Shown here: positions 30,138 through 37,999 of the stretch, in pieces | Numbering within the stretch: position 1 is the first letter of the stretch | Layout: every line of letters starts with the position of its first letter | Origin: Pseudomonas sp. GD03944 | GTDB taxonomy: Bacteria; Pseudomonadota; Gammaproteobacteria; Pseudomonadales; Pseudomonadaceae | Assembly: GCF_029839275.1 (NCBI RefSeq) | Contig: NZ_JAOCAH010000008.1 | Span: forward strand, 62,001 to 126,000 | Direction of reading: 5' to 3' | DNA: 64,000 bases | Notes under the pieces: generated by a model | Seen by the model: the letters and a program-made list of their open reading frames with translations, nothing else | Database searches by the model: none | Told to the model about the DNA's origin: nothing | Program-made: the position numbers and the translations under genes

Positions 30138-30416
30138 ATGGCCAAAATCACTATCGAACGCCCCCATTCCCTCGGCCGCGAAGGCGCCCGTGAAAAGGCC
30201 GAACAACTGGCCGAACGCCTCGCCCGCGAATACGACGTGCGCTACCGCTGGAACGGCGACACCCTGGAGTTCAAGCGCAGCGGCGCCGACGGCAGCATCG
30301 TGGTGGGTGAAGACCAGGTCCGGGTGCAGCTCAACCTCGGCCTGCTGCTGTCGGCCATGAGCGGCACCATCAAACGCGAGATCGAAGAGGTGCTGGACAA
30401 GAGCCTGAAGGCTTAG
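30138..30416 (+). CDS. polyhydroxyalkanoic acid system family protein
   Basis: 92 residues matching the PHA_gran_rgn type (PF09650): MAKITIERPHSLGREGAREKAEQLA, then WNGDTLEFKRSGADGSIVVGED and LNLGLLLSAMSGTIKREIEEVLDKSL. Role in PHA metabolism is inferred from family name and location; no biochemical function is known to me. Start at 30138 by family N-terminus. 119 bp upstream of phaI, whose own promoter elements lie in that gap. Confidence 0.85.
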   Translation: MAKITIERPHSLGREGAREKAEQLAERLAREYDVRYRWNGDTLEFKRSGADGSIVVGEDQVRVQLNLGLLLSAMSGTIKREIEEVLDKSLKA

Positions 30417-30437
30417 GGCGCGTTCGATGTCAGTCGG

Positions 30438-30466
30438 ATGACAACCTAGTATGTGGATTCTAATTT
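30438..30466 (+). promoter_or_regulatory. possible sigma-70 promoter of phaIF
   Basis: ATGACA (30438-30443), 17 bp, TAATTT (30461-30466). A 5/6 -35 with a moderate -10. It overlaps the candidate PhaD dyad. Weak prediction. Confidence 0.35.
30445..30464. promoter_or_regulatory. candidate PhaD operator at phaI
   Basis: CCTAGT-N8-TCTAAT, two inverted 6-bp half sites with 8-bp spacing (imperfect left half). The same pattern occurs upstream of phaC1 at 37457-37476. From memory, P. putida PhaD binds 6-8-6 inverted half sites at just these two promoters. Confidence 0.45.
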
Positions 30467-30535
30467 TCGTCGGTACGGTGTCACCAAGCCTGCATTCCGT
30501 GGGCGTTTCCTCGAACACATCGCGTGAGGTGCACC

Positions 30536-30958
30536 ATGTCGAAAGTTGCCGTGAAAAAATCGGTCGAAGATAAAGCCGCCGTACTGACCGACGTTAAAGG
30601 TTACGCCCGCAAGATCTGGCTCGCGGGCCTTGGGGCCTACGCAAAGGCCGGCCAGGAAGGCGTCGGCTACTTCAAGGAGCTGGTAAAAACTGGCGAAGGC
30701 GTTGAGCAAAAAGGCAAAAAGCTGGTCAATGAACAGGTCGAGGCGGCCAATTCGCAGATTGGCAGCGTGAAAAACACGGTCATCGGCGTCAAGGGCAAGG
30801 TTGACGTGCAACTCGACAAGATCGAAAAGGCGTTCGACACTCGGGTTGCCAGTGCCCTGAATCGTATCGGCATTCCGTCCAAGCAGGATGTTGAAACACT
30901 GTCTGCTAAGCTGGATGAGCTGAGCGCGTTGCTCGAGCACGTCGCGCGTACCAAATAA
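30536..30958 (+). CDS. phaI: PHA granule-associated phasin PhaI
   Basis: 140 residues; phasin domain (KGYARKIWLAGLGAYAKAGQEGVGYFKELVKTGE) with amphipathic helices that coat PHA granules, and a C-terminal leucine-zipper-like coiled coil (VETLSAKLDELSALLEHV) for oligomerisation. ATG 30536 has GAGG upstream; GTG 30524 is a less likely start. Same domain as the first half of PhaF; ten bases separate the two genes. Confidence 0.94.
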   Translation: MSKVAVKKSVEDKAAVLTDVKGYARKIWLAGLGAYAKAGQEGVGYFKELVKTGEGVEQKGKKLVNEQVEAANSQIGSVKNTVIGVKGKVDVQLDKIEKAFDTRVASALNRIGIPSKQDVETLSAKLDELSALLEHVARTK

Positions 30959-30968
30959 GGAGAGCAGG

Positions 30969-31895
30969 ATGGCTGTCAAAAAGAAAACCGAAAAACAGAC
31001 CAGCTCCTGGATCGGCGAGGTTGAAAAATACTCGCGTCAGATCTGGTTGGCGGGCTTGGGCGCATACTCCAAGGTCAGCAAGGACGGCACCAAGCTGTTC
31101 GATACCCTGGTCAAGGATGGCGAGAAGGCTGAAAAGCAGGCCAAGGCCGAAGTCGACAAGCAGGTGGGCTCCGTGAAGTCCTCGGTCGGTACGACCGTTG
31201 GCAGCGCCCGCTCGAAGGTCGATGAAGTGCGTGGCAAGGCGATCGGCAAGTGGGGCGAGCTCGAAGAGGCTTTCGACAAGCGCCTGAACAACGCGATCTC
31301 GCGTCTCGGCGTACCGAGCCGCAATGAAGTGAAGTCGCTCAACGACAAAGTCGACAGCCTGACCAAGCAGCTCGAAAAGCTCACCGGCGTCTCGGCCAAG
31401 TCGGTCAAGCCGGCAGCCAAGCCTGCGGTCAAACCCGCCGTTAAGCCGGCGGCCAAACCGGCCGCCAAGGCGGCGTCGAAGCCAGCCGCCAAGCCGGCAG
31501 CCAAACCCGCCGTCAAGGCCGCCGCCGCGAAACCGGCAGCCAAGCCTGCTGCTAAACCTGCGGCCAAACCGGCAGCGAAAGCCGCCGCCAAGCCGGCAGT
31601 CAAACCCGCTGCCAAGCCAGCCGCTGCTGCGAAGCCTGCGGTCAAGCCCGCTGCCAAACCGGCTGCGAAACCCGCTGTGAAAGCCGCCGCCAAGCCAGCA
31701 GCCAAACCCGCGGCAAAACCTGCTGCCAAGCCTGCGGCGGCGAAAAAGCCAGCAGTGAAAAAGCCGGCAGCGCCGAAGCCTGTCGCGGCCAAGCCCGCTG
31801 GACCCAAGCCGGCTACCCCCGCGGCACCGACTCCGGCAGCCACCGCTCCGGCGACCACCCCAGCTGCACCGGTGACCCCGATCACTCAATCCTGA
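30969..31895 (+). CDS. phaF: PHA granule-associated phasin/DNA-binding protein PhaF
   Basis: 308 residues. Phasin domain and coiled coil at about 1-140 (QIWLAGLGAYSKVSKDGTKLFDTLVKDGE...LNDKVDSLTKQLEKL), then a histone H1-like, Lys/Pro/Ala-rich tail built of AAKPA repeats that binds DNA without sequence preference. In P. putida PhaF places granules along the nucleoid and affects their segregation. AGGAG before the ATG. Co-transcribed with phaI; terminator follows. Confidence 0.95.
   Translation: MAVKKKTEKQTSSWIGEVEKYSRQIWLAGLGAYSKVSKDGTKLFDTLVKDGEKAEKQAKAEVDKQVGSVKSSVGTTVGSARSKVDEVRGKAIGKWGELEEAFDKRLNNAISRLGVPSRNEVKSLNDKVDSLTKQLEKLTGVSAKSVKPAAKPAVKPAVKPAAKPAAKAASKPAAKPAAKPAVKAAAAKPAAKPAAKPAAKPAAKAAAKPAVKPAAKPAAAAKPAVKPAAKPAAKPAVKAAAKPAAKPAAKPAAKPAAAKKPAVKKPAAPKPVAAKPAGPKPATPAAPTPAATAPATTPAAPVTPITQS
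31396..31800 (+). repeat. coding tandem repeat region of phaF (AAKPA-type)
   Basis: About 135 codons composed almost only of Ala, Lys, Pro and Val in the period K-P-A-A or K-P-A-V, with synonymous variation between units. Copy number of such tracts usually varies between strains. Confidence 0.9.
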
Positions 31896-31914
31896 GTGTG
31901 ACGGTGTTTCTCGC

Positions 31915-31940
31915 AACGCCCGGCCTCGTGCCGGGCGTTT
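31915..31940. terminator. bidirectional terminator between phaF and phaD
   Basis: AACGCCCGGC (31915-31924), a 5-nt loop and GCCGGGCGTT (31930-31939). Perfect 10-bp stem between convergent genes; short T tract on either side. Confidence 0.82.
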
Positions 31941-31952
31941 GCGTTTCTGGGG

Positions 31953-32567
31953 TCAGGCTTCCAGGTAGCGCTGCGCCAGGTGTTCGGCGGCGAAGCGTGA
32001 TTCGCTCTTCAGGTGGGGCGCCACCAGCATCATCACCTGATAGACCACCAGGCGACTCTCGCCTTCGCTGCCGATGATGCGCTGGTAGTCCAGGGAAAAA
32101 AGCAGGGTCAGGGTGATCTGCTCGACCAGTTGGCCGAGCGATGGGGTGTCGCTGGTCAGCTGGCCCTGGGCCTTGAGGCGGGCGAGCAGCGAGGCCAGGG
32201 TGCGCTTCAGGGCGTTGAGCCAGTTGCGAATCCCCCGGGCCAGTTTGGGCAGGCGCCCCGCTAGGTTGGACAGGTCCTGGAACAGAAAACGGTACTGAGC
32301 CAGCTTCTCGACGATCAGGTGCAGGAACAGCCAGTAGTCCTCGGCGTCCAGGCGCACGTCGTCCGGCGGGTCGAGCAGGGGCGCGATATCGGCCTGGAAG
32401 CGCTCGAAAAGCCCCAGGATCAGGGGCTCCTTGCCATGGAAGTGGTAGTAGAGATTGCCCGGGCTGATCTCCAGCTCGTTGGCGATTTCCAGGGTGGAAA
32501 CATTGGGCTCGCCGTGCTGGTTGAACAGCATCAGCGCACATTCGAGGATACGCTCGCGGGTTTTCAT
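31953..32567 (-). CDS. phaD: TetR-family regulator PhaD
   Basis: 204 residues. N-terminal TetR helix-turn-helix (RERILECALMLFNQHGEPNVSTLEIANELEISPGNLYYHF), then an all-helical ligand domain. In P. putida PhaD activates phaC1 and phaI and senses an acyl-CoA derived from beta-oxidation. Location downstream of phaC2 and the protein length fit. Its targets here may be the 6-8-6 dyads at 30445 and 37457. Confidence 0.94.
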   Translation of the reverse strand: MKTRERILECALMLFNQHGEPNVSTLEIANELEISPGNLYYHFHGKEPLILGLFERFQADIAPLLDPPDDVRLDAEDYWLFLHLIVEKLAQYRFLFQDLSNLAGRLPKLARGIRNWLNALKRTLASLLARLKAQGQLTSDTPSLGQLVEQITLTLLFSLDYQRIIGSEGESRLVVYQVMMLVAPHLKSESRFAAEHLAQRYLEA

Positions 32568-32640
32568 CCGGTCTTCTTGTGCAGGCCTCGGGGAACTGAA
32601 CGATAACCGGCCGGGTTGCCCACGGCCAGCCAGGGCTTGT

Positions 32641-34323
32641 TCAGCGTACGTGGATATAAGTGCCGGGCGCGGCCTCCATGGCCGGGTAGGTCTGGTTGCC
32701 CAGCGCGGTCAGGGTTTCCCGTTGCGTGCCGGAGCGGGCCTGGATCCATTCCAGCCACTGCGGCCACCAGCTGCCCTGCACGTGCTGTGCGTCGTGGTAC
32801 CAGGCGCGCGGGTCGGAGGTCAGCTTGGCGTTCTCGTAGTAGTTGGCCTTGGGGTTGCCAGGCGGGTTGAGGATGCTCTGGATATGCCCGCTGTTGGACA
32901 GCAGGAAACGCCGGTCGCCACCGAGCAGCAGGGTCGAGCGATAGACCGCGTCCCAGGGGGTGATGTGGTCGTTGATGCCGGCCACGCTGAAGCTGTCGAC
33001 CGTCACTTTCTGCAGGTCGATGGGGGTGCCGCAGACTTCCAGGGCGCCGGCCCGGGTCAGCGGGTTGTGCTTGAAGAAGTCGATCAGGTCGCCGTGCAGG
33101 GCTGCGGGCAGGCGGGTGTTGTCGTTGTTCCAGTAGAGGATGTCGAACGCCGGCGGCTTCTTGCCGAGCAGGTAGTTGTTGATCCAGTAGTTCCAGATCA
33201 GGTCGTTGGGGCGCATCCAGGCGAACACCTTGGCCATGTCGCGCCCGTCCAGCACGCCGTGCTGGTAAGAGCGGCGCTTGGCGGTCTCCAGGGTCTGCTC
33301 GTCGGCGAAGAGCATGGCCGGGCTGTCGATCTGGCTGTCGAGCAGGCTGACCATGTAGGTGGCGCTGGACACCTTGCGCAACTGGCGTCTGGCCTGCAGG
33401 TGGCCCTGCAGCGCGGCGATGCTCAGACCGCCGGCGCAGGCGCCCATCAGGTTGACTTCCTTGCTGCCGGTGATGGCCCGGCACACCTCCAGGGCCTCTT
33501 CCAGCGCCTGCACGTAGGTGGACAGCCCCCATTCGCGGTGCCGCGCATCCGGGTTGCGCCAGCTGACCATGAAGGTCTGCAGGCCGTTCTTCAGCGCGTA
33601 CTGGACGAAGCTCTTGTCGTTGGACAGGTCGAATATGTAGTACTTGTTGATCTGCGGCGGCACGATCAGCAGCGGCCGGGCGAACTGCTTTTCGCTCATA
33701 GGCTTGTACTGGATGAGCTCCAGCAGTTCGTTGCGAAACACGACAGCGCCGGGGGTGGTGGCCAGGTTGCGGCCCACTTCGAAGGACTGTTTGCTGACCT
33801 GGCTGGGCATGCCGTCGTTGTGCAGCAGGTCGTCGAACAATTGCCCCAGGCCCTTGAACACGCTGCTGCCACCGCTGTTGAACAGCTCCTTGACGGCCAG
33901 CGGGTTGAGCAGGGTGTTGGAGGGCGAGAGGGCGTCGCTGAGCAGGGTGGAGACGAAACGCGCCCGGGCGCGGTCATCGGCGCTCAGGTCGCTCTCATCG
34001 ATCCAGCTGTTCAGTTGCTTCTGCCAGGCCAGGTAGGCCTGCAGGCTGCGCCGGTAGAAGGGGTTGTGGCGCCAGGTGGGGTCGGCGAAGCGCGCATCCT
34101 GCGGGTTGACCGCGTACAGGGTGTCGCCGCGCAGCACCCGGCCCAGCTGGCCGCCGAACGCCAGGGCGTGACGGGCGCTGTGCACCGGCTGCTTGAGGCC
34201 TTGCAGCGCCAGGGTGCGCAGGGTGGACAGCAGGTCCCGCCCGCGCAGGCCAACCACCGCGTTCTGGGCGTTCATGACGCTGGACGGTACGGGCAGCGCA
34301 CCGCGACGTGACTTGTCTCGCAT
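32641..34323 (-). CDS. phaC2: class II PHA synthase 2
   Basis: 560 residues. Polymerises medium-chain 3-hydroxyacyl-CoA on the granule surface. PhaC N-terminal domain, then an alpha/beta hydrolase core with lipase-like box GACAGG, nucleophile Cys296, and Asp and His triad residues in GINDHITPW and NSGHIQS. Start MRDKSRRGALPVPSS at 34323. Paralogue of phaC1 (long identical segments such as MRPNDLIWNYW). The 218-bp gap to phaZ holds a hairpin, so it may also have its own promoter. Confidence 0.96.
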   Translation of the reverse strand: MRDKSRRGALPVPSSVMNAQNAVVGLRGRDLLSTLRTLALQGLKQPVHSARHALAFGGQLGRVLRGDTLYAVNPQDARFADPTWRHNPFYRRSLQAYLAWQKQLNSWIDESDLSADDRARARFVSTLLSDALSPSNTLLNPLAVKELFNSGGSSVFKGLGQLFDDLLHNDGMPSQVSKQSFEVGRNLATTPGAVVFRNELLELIQYKPMSEKQFARPLLIVPPQINKYYIFDLSNDKSFVQYALKNGLQTFMVSWRNPDARHREWGLSTYVQALEEALEVCRAITGSKEVNLMGACAGGLSIAALQGHLQARRQLRKVSSATYMVSLLDSQIDSPAMLFADEQTLETAKRRSYQHGVLDGRDMAKVFAWMRPNDLIWNYWINNYLLGKKPPAFDILYWNNDNTRLPAALHGDLIDFFKHNPLTRAGALEVCGTPIDLQKVTVDSFSVAGINDHITPWDAVYRSTLLLGGDRRFLLSNSGHIQSILNPPGNPKANYYENAKLTSDPRAWYHDAQHVQGSWWPQWLEWIQARSGTQRETLTALGNQTYPAMEAAPGTYIHVR

Positions 34324-34475
34324 GGGGCAACACTCCTTCGTCAGACCGTTGAGACTCAAGATCCATGGGGTCAGCAGCAAGGCTTGTATCAATGCGCGGG
34401 CCACGTGCATTCCAGACACGTGCTCGCGATACAGCAGGTCGTACCGACAACCGGTAAATGCATCGAGTCCAGGCA

Positions 34476-34500
34476 GCGCCGCACCACCTTGGTGCGGCGC
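34476..34500. terminator. perfect 11-bp hairpin between phaZ and phaC2
   Basis: GCGCCGCACCA, loop CCT, TGGTGCGGCGC, no T tract on the minus strand. It could attenuate transcription or stabilise the upstream mRNA rather than act as a full terminator. Confidence 0.45.
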
Positions 34501-34542
34501 CGGGGCAGTTCGTCAGTGCAGGTTATCTGTTGTAGCAGGTTC

Positions 34543-35400
34543 TCAGTGCGTGCGCGCGGGCACGGGGTTTGGGTGCATGATGGCCCGCTGCCGCTCCTCC
34601 TCGAGGAATTTCATGATGATCGGGGCGACGGCTTCGGCGCGGGTCACCAGGAACAGGTGGCCGTCGTCGATCACGTGCAGTTCGGAGTTGGGGATTCGCC
34701 AGGCCAGCAGGCGCATGTTGATCAGCGGGATCAGCGGGTCGTCGTCGCCGGCCATCACCAGGGTCGGTTGGCGGATCTTGTGCAGCCAGTGGATGCTGGT
34801 CCAGCCGAGGCCGGCGAACAGCTGCCAGTAATAGCCCATCTTGCCGCCCGAGCGCACCTTGCTCGCATGGGCCATGGCCAGCTTGGGGTCGCGGCGGAAG
34901 GCGCCACCGTAGATGTCCGGGGCGATGCGCACGCCATAGGACGGCTGCACGTAGCGCCGCGGGCTGGCCATGCGCCAGAGCACCTTGGGCTTGCCCGGCA
35001 CCATCACCGCGCCTGCTGACGTGGCGGCTAGGATCAGCTTCTTGCAGCGCTCCGGATAATCGTGGGCGAACTGCTGGGCCAGGGCGCCGCCCCAGGACAC
35101 GCCAATGGCGTTGACCTGGCCGTAGTCGAGGTAATCGAGCATGCGCGCGGCCAGCTTGGCCAGCCCGGGGAAGCGGTAGGGCGTGGCCGGGGTGGAAGAG
35201 CCGCCGACGCCAGGGACGTCGAAGGCGATGATCTCCATGTCCGGGTCGAGGGCCGCGACGAAGGGCATCACCAGCTCCAGGTTGGCGCCGATGCCGTTGA
35301 AGATCAGCAGCGGCACCAGCGCCCCGTTGCCAGGGCGCACCGCGGTACGGATGGTCTGCCCATCGAGGTCGATGGTGCGGAAGACGAATGGTTGCGGCAT
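34543..35400 (-). CDS. phaZ: intracellular medium-chain-length PHA depolymerase
   Basis: 285 residues, alpha/beta hydrolase releasing 3-hydroxyalkanoic acids from stored granules. Nucleophile elbow GVSWGGA with Ser102, the late Asp in MAGDDDPLIPL and His in IDDGHLFLVT. Lies between the two synthase genes, the usual pha layout. Confidence 0.96.
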   Translation of the reverse strand: MPQPFVFRTIDLDGQTIRTAVRPGNGALVPLLIFNGIGANLELVMPFVAALDPDMEIIAFDVPGVGGSSTPATPYRFPGLAKLAARMLDYLDYGQVNAIGVSWGGALAQQFAHDYPERCKKLILAATSAGAVMVPGKPKVLWRMASPRRYVQPSYGVRIAPDIYGGAFRRDPKLAMAHASKVRSGGKMGYYWQLFAGLGWTSIHWLHKIRQPTLVMAGDDDPLIPLINMRLLAWRIPNSELHVIDDGHLFLVTRAEAVAPIIMKFLEEERQRAIMHPNPVPARTH

Positions 35401-35550
35401 ACGCGCGGCCTGTTATCGAGTTGAGCGCCGGATACGACCGTCCAGGCCGTTTCCGGAATGACCAGGGCTAGCCTGGCACGCCGCGCCCGGCCAGGCCGTC
35501 GCGGCGAGCGGCACCTCCCGTGCCGCAAGCAGTGTTGCAGAGCAGGTCAA

Positions 35551-37230
35551 TCAGCGCTCGTGCACGTAGGTGCCCGGAGCCGCTTCGCCCGCCGGGTATT
35601 TCTTGTTGCCGAGCTTGGCCGGGGCGTTCTTGGTCGCGCCGGAGCGCTCCGCCAGCCAGGTCTGCCAGTGCAGCCACCAGGAATCGGTGTGTTTGGTCGA
35701 GCTTTCCTGCCAGGCCTTGGGATCGGCCGGCATCTCGCTGTTGGTCATGTACCGCGCCTTGGGGTTGCCCGGCGGGTTGAGGATGCTCTGGATATGGCCG
35801 CTGTTGGACAGCACGAACTCGCACTTGCCGCCGAACAGGTGGGCCGACTTGTAGCAGGAGTCCCACGGGGTGATGTGGTCGGTGGTGCCCGCGACGCAGA
35901 AGAAGTCGCAGGTGACCTGCTTCAGGTCGATCGGCGTGCCGCAGACTTCCAGGGCGCCGGAACGGGTCAGCGGGTTGGTCTGGAACATCTCGATGAATTC
36001 GCCGTGCAGGGCGGCTGGCAGGCGCGTGGTGTCGTTGTTCCAGTAGAGGATGTCGAACACCGGCGGCTCGTTGCCCAGCAGGTAGTTGTTGACCCAGTAG
36101 TTCCAGATCAGGTCGTTGGGGCGCATCCAGGCGAAGACCTTGGCCATGTCGCTGCCTTCCAGCACGCCGGCCTGGTAGGAGCGGCGCTTGGCGGCCTCCA
36201 GGGTCTTCTCGTCGGCGAACAGCGCCACCTGGGTGTCGAGCTGGGTGTCGAGCACGCTGACCAGCAGGGTCAGGGCATGCACCTTCTGCTCGCCGAGGGC
36301 GGCGTAGTGGCCGAGCAGCGAAGCGGTGGTCAGGCCGCCGGAGCAGGCGCCGAGCATGTTGACGTCCTTGCTGCCGGTGATGGCGCAGATCACGTCGATG
36401 GCTTCCTTCAGCGCCTCGATGTAGGTCGACAGGCCCCACTCGCGCTGGGCCTTGGTCGGGTTGCGCCAGCTGACCACGAAGGTCTGCACCTGGCTGCGCA
36501 ACAGGAAGCGCGCCAGGCTCTTGTCCGGCGACAGGTCGAATACGTAGAACTTGTTGATCTGCGGCGGCACCACCAGCAGCGGGCGTTCGTGCACGCTTTC
36601 GGTGATCGGCTTGTACTGGATCAGCTCCAGCACGTCGTTGCGGAACACCACCGCGCCTTCGGTGGTGGAGAGGTTCTTGCCGACCTCGAAGGCCGCCATG
36701 TTCACCTGGCTGGGCATGCCGCCGTTGTTGACCATGTCCTTGGCCAGGTGCGAAAGGCCGTCGAGCAGGCTCTTGCCGCCGGTCTCGAAGAAGCGTTTGA
36801 CCGCGGCCGGGTTGGCCATGCTGTTGGACGGGGCCATGGCTTCGGTCATCAGGTTGATCACGAAGTGGCCGCGGCTGGCGTCCTGCTCGGACAACGAGCT
36901 GTGCTCGATCCAGTCGTGCAGTTCCTTGCGCCAGGCCAGGTAGGTCTGCAGGTAGCGGCGGTAGAGCGGGTTCTGGCTCCAGGCCGGGTCGGCGAAGCGA
37001 CGGTCGCCGTCCTCGGGGCTGAGGCTCGACTGGCCGAGCATGACGTTCTTCAGTTCGAGGCCGAAGTGGGCGACATGCTTGGCACTGTGAAAGGGTTGCT
37101 TGATGGCTTGAGCGAGCACCATACGCGCTGAGGTCAGCAGGTCTTTACCACGAATGCCGATGACCGGATTGAGGCCAAGGGTGTTTTCGGAAGCTTGGCG
37201 TTTCAGGTCATCATTATTTTTATCTGTCAT
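35551..37230 (-). CDS. phaC1: class II PHA synthase 1
   Basis: 559 residues. Main medium-chain-length PHA synthase. Lipase-like box GACSGG with Cys296, Asp in GTTDHITPW and His in NSGHIQS, as in characterised Pseudomonas PhaC1. N-terminus MTDKNNDDLKRQASENTLGLNP is standard. First gene of the leftward pha operon, with a 312-bp upstream region that holds a sigma-54-like element and a candidate PhaD dyad. Confidence 0.97.
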   Translation of the reverse strand: MTDKNNDDLKRQASENTLGLNPVIGIRGKDLLTSARMVLAQAIKQPFHSAKHVAHFGLELKNVMLGQSSLSPEDGDRRFADPAWSQNPLYRRYLQTYLAWRKELHDWIEHSSLSEQDASRGHFVINLMTEAMAPSNSMANPAAVKRFFETGGKSLLDGLSHLAKDMVNNGGMPSQVNMAAFEVGKNLSTTEGAVVFRNDVLELIQYKPITESVHERPLLVVPPQINKFYVFDLSPDKSLARFLLRSQVQTFVVSWRNPTKAQREWGLSTYIEALKEAIDVICAITGSKDVNMLGACSGGLTTASLLGHYAALGEQKVHALTLLVSVLDTQLDTQVALFADEKTLEAAKRRSYQAGVLEGSDMAKVFAWMRPNDLIWNYWVNNYLLGNEPPVFDILYWNNDTTRLPAALHGEFIEMFQTNPLTRSGALEVCGTPIDLKQVTCDFFCVAGTTDHITPWDSCYKSAHLFGGKCEFVLSNSGHIQSILNPPGNPKARYMTNSEMPADPKAWQESSTKHTDSWWLHWQTWLAERSGATKNAPAKLGNKKYPAGEAAPGTYVHER

Positions 37231-37360
37231 CTACGACGCTCCATTGTCCTGAGACGAATACCGGCGCTGTGTTGTGCTCGGCGACACGGGGCCTGGCATT
37301 GCTCGGGTTACCGGGGGCGGATTGCTCCGCTGCTTTCGTGCATTCAGCCTGAGGACCCAA

Positions 37361-37376
37361 TGCAGGGAACCTGCCA
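37361..37376 (-). promoter_or_regulatory. sigma-54-like promoter of phaC1
   Basis: Minus-strand TGGCAGGTTCCCTGCA: correct 10-bp GG-GC spacing, with mismatches at C6 of the -24 half and T12 of the -12 half. About 130 bp upstream of the phaC1 ATG. A sigma-54 promoter before phaC1 was described for P. aeruginosa, as I recall; no NtrC site is visible near it. Confidence 0.45.
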
Positions 37377-37456
37377 GTTCCTTGGTTACCCGAGTTTGTG
37401 AGTTTGCGCAAGTTGGTCGCGATAGCGCGTGATTGCGCAGGAGTATGCCGTCCGGG

Positions 37457-37476
37457 ATTAGAAAATGCGTTCTAAC
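37457..37476. promoter_or_regulatory. candidate PhaD operator at phaC1
   Basis: ATTAGA-N8-TCTAAC on the plus strand, an inverted pair with one mismatch at the ends and a perfect TTAGAA-N6-TTCTAA core. Same architecture and half-site sequence as the site before phaI. Confidence 0.5.
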
Positions 37477-37542
37477 CGGATGGCAGCGGGCGAGGCGGAC
37501 GACGGACGGGACCATGACGAGCACTCTGGCTCGCCGGTTGGC

Positions 37543-37914
37543 TTACAGCATCAGTTTGACGACGGACTCGTTGGGGTCGCGGGATTTGCCGGCAGCCTCC
37601 AGGGCGGCGAGGTAATCGCGCCAGAGTTCGTCCTGGCGGGTGGCCAGTTGGTAAAGGTAATCCCAGGTGAACAGGCCGCTGTCGTGGCCATCGTCGAAGC
37701 ACAGTTTGAGCGCGTAGTTGCCCGCGGGCTCGATGCGTTCCAGGGCGACGTTGATCTTGCCGGTCTGCAGCACCGGTTTGCCGTGGCCCTGCACCTCGGC
37801 CGAGGGGGAATGCACGCGCAGCAGTTCGGCGCTCAGGGTGAAGTGTTCGGCACCGTATTGCAGTTCCAGGGTGCGCGAGGCCTTGTGCAGCTTGATCGAG
37901 GAGGGGATGCGCAT
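37543..37914 (-). CDS. DUF971 (gamma-butyrobetaine hydroxylase N-terminal-like) protein
   Basis: 123 residues, MRIPSSIKLHKASRTLELQYG start at 37914. Single DUF971 domain, with INVALERIEPAGNYALKLCFDDGHDSGLFTWDYLYQLA; the conserved FDDGH...GxFxWxxL is the family hallmark. Members beside hslVU are widespread; some relatives link to Fe-S or FeS-repair proteins, but no role is established here. 85 bp downstream of hslU on the same strand, likely the last gene of the heat-shock operon. Confidence 0.88.
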   Translation of the reverse strand: MRIPSSIKLHKASRTLELQYGAEHFTLSAELLRVHSPSAEVQGHGKPVLQTGKINVALERIEPAGNYALKLCFDDGHDSGLFTWDYLYQLATRQDELWRDYLAALEAAGKSRDPNESVVKLML

Positions 37915-37999
37915 GGGGCGTTCCAATCGGCGGGTCTGCTGGCAAGCGTGCTCGCGATCCGGGTGGATCGCAAGCACGCCCGCTCGCGCAGCGTAGCGG

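Larger units (their letters stand above)
37231..37542. other. 312-bp upstream region of phaC1
   Basis: Holds no gene. Contains the sigma-54-like element (37361-37376) and the 6-8-6 dyad (37457-37476) listed separately. It also lies downstream of the DUF971 gene, for which no clear terminator is seen. Confidence 0.6.

Noticed and set aside
32455..37131. 600-residue plus-strand frames opposite phaC2 and phaC1
   Set aside because: Antisense shadows of the two related synthases; their similarity to each other reflects the paralogy of the genes on the opposite strand.
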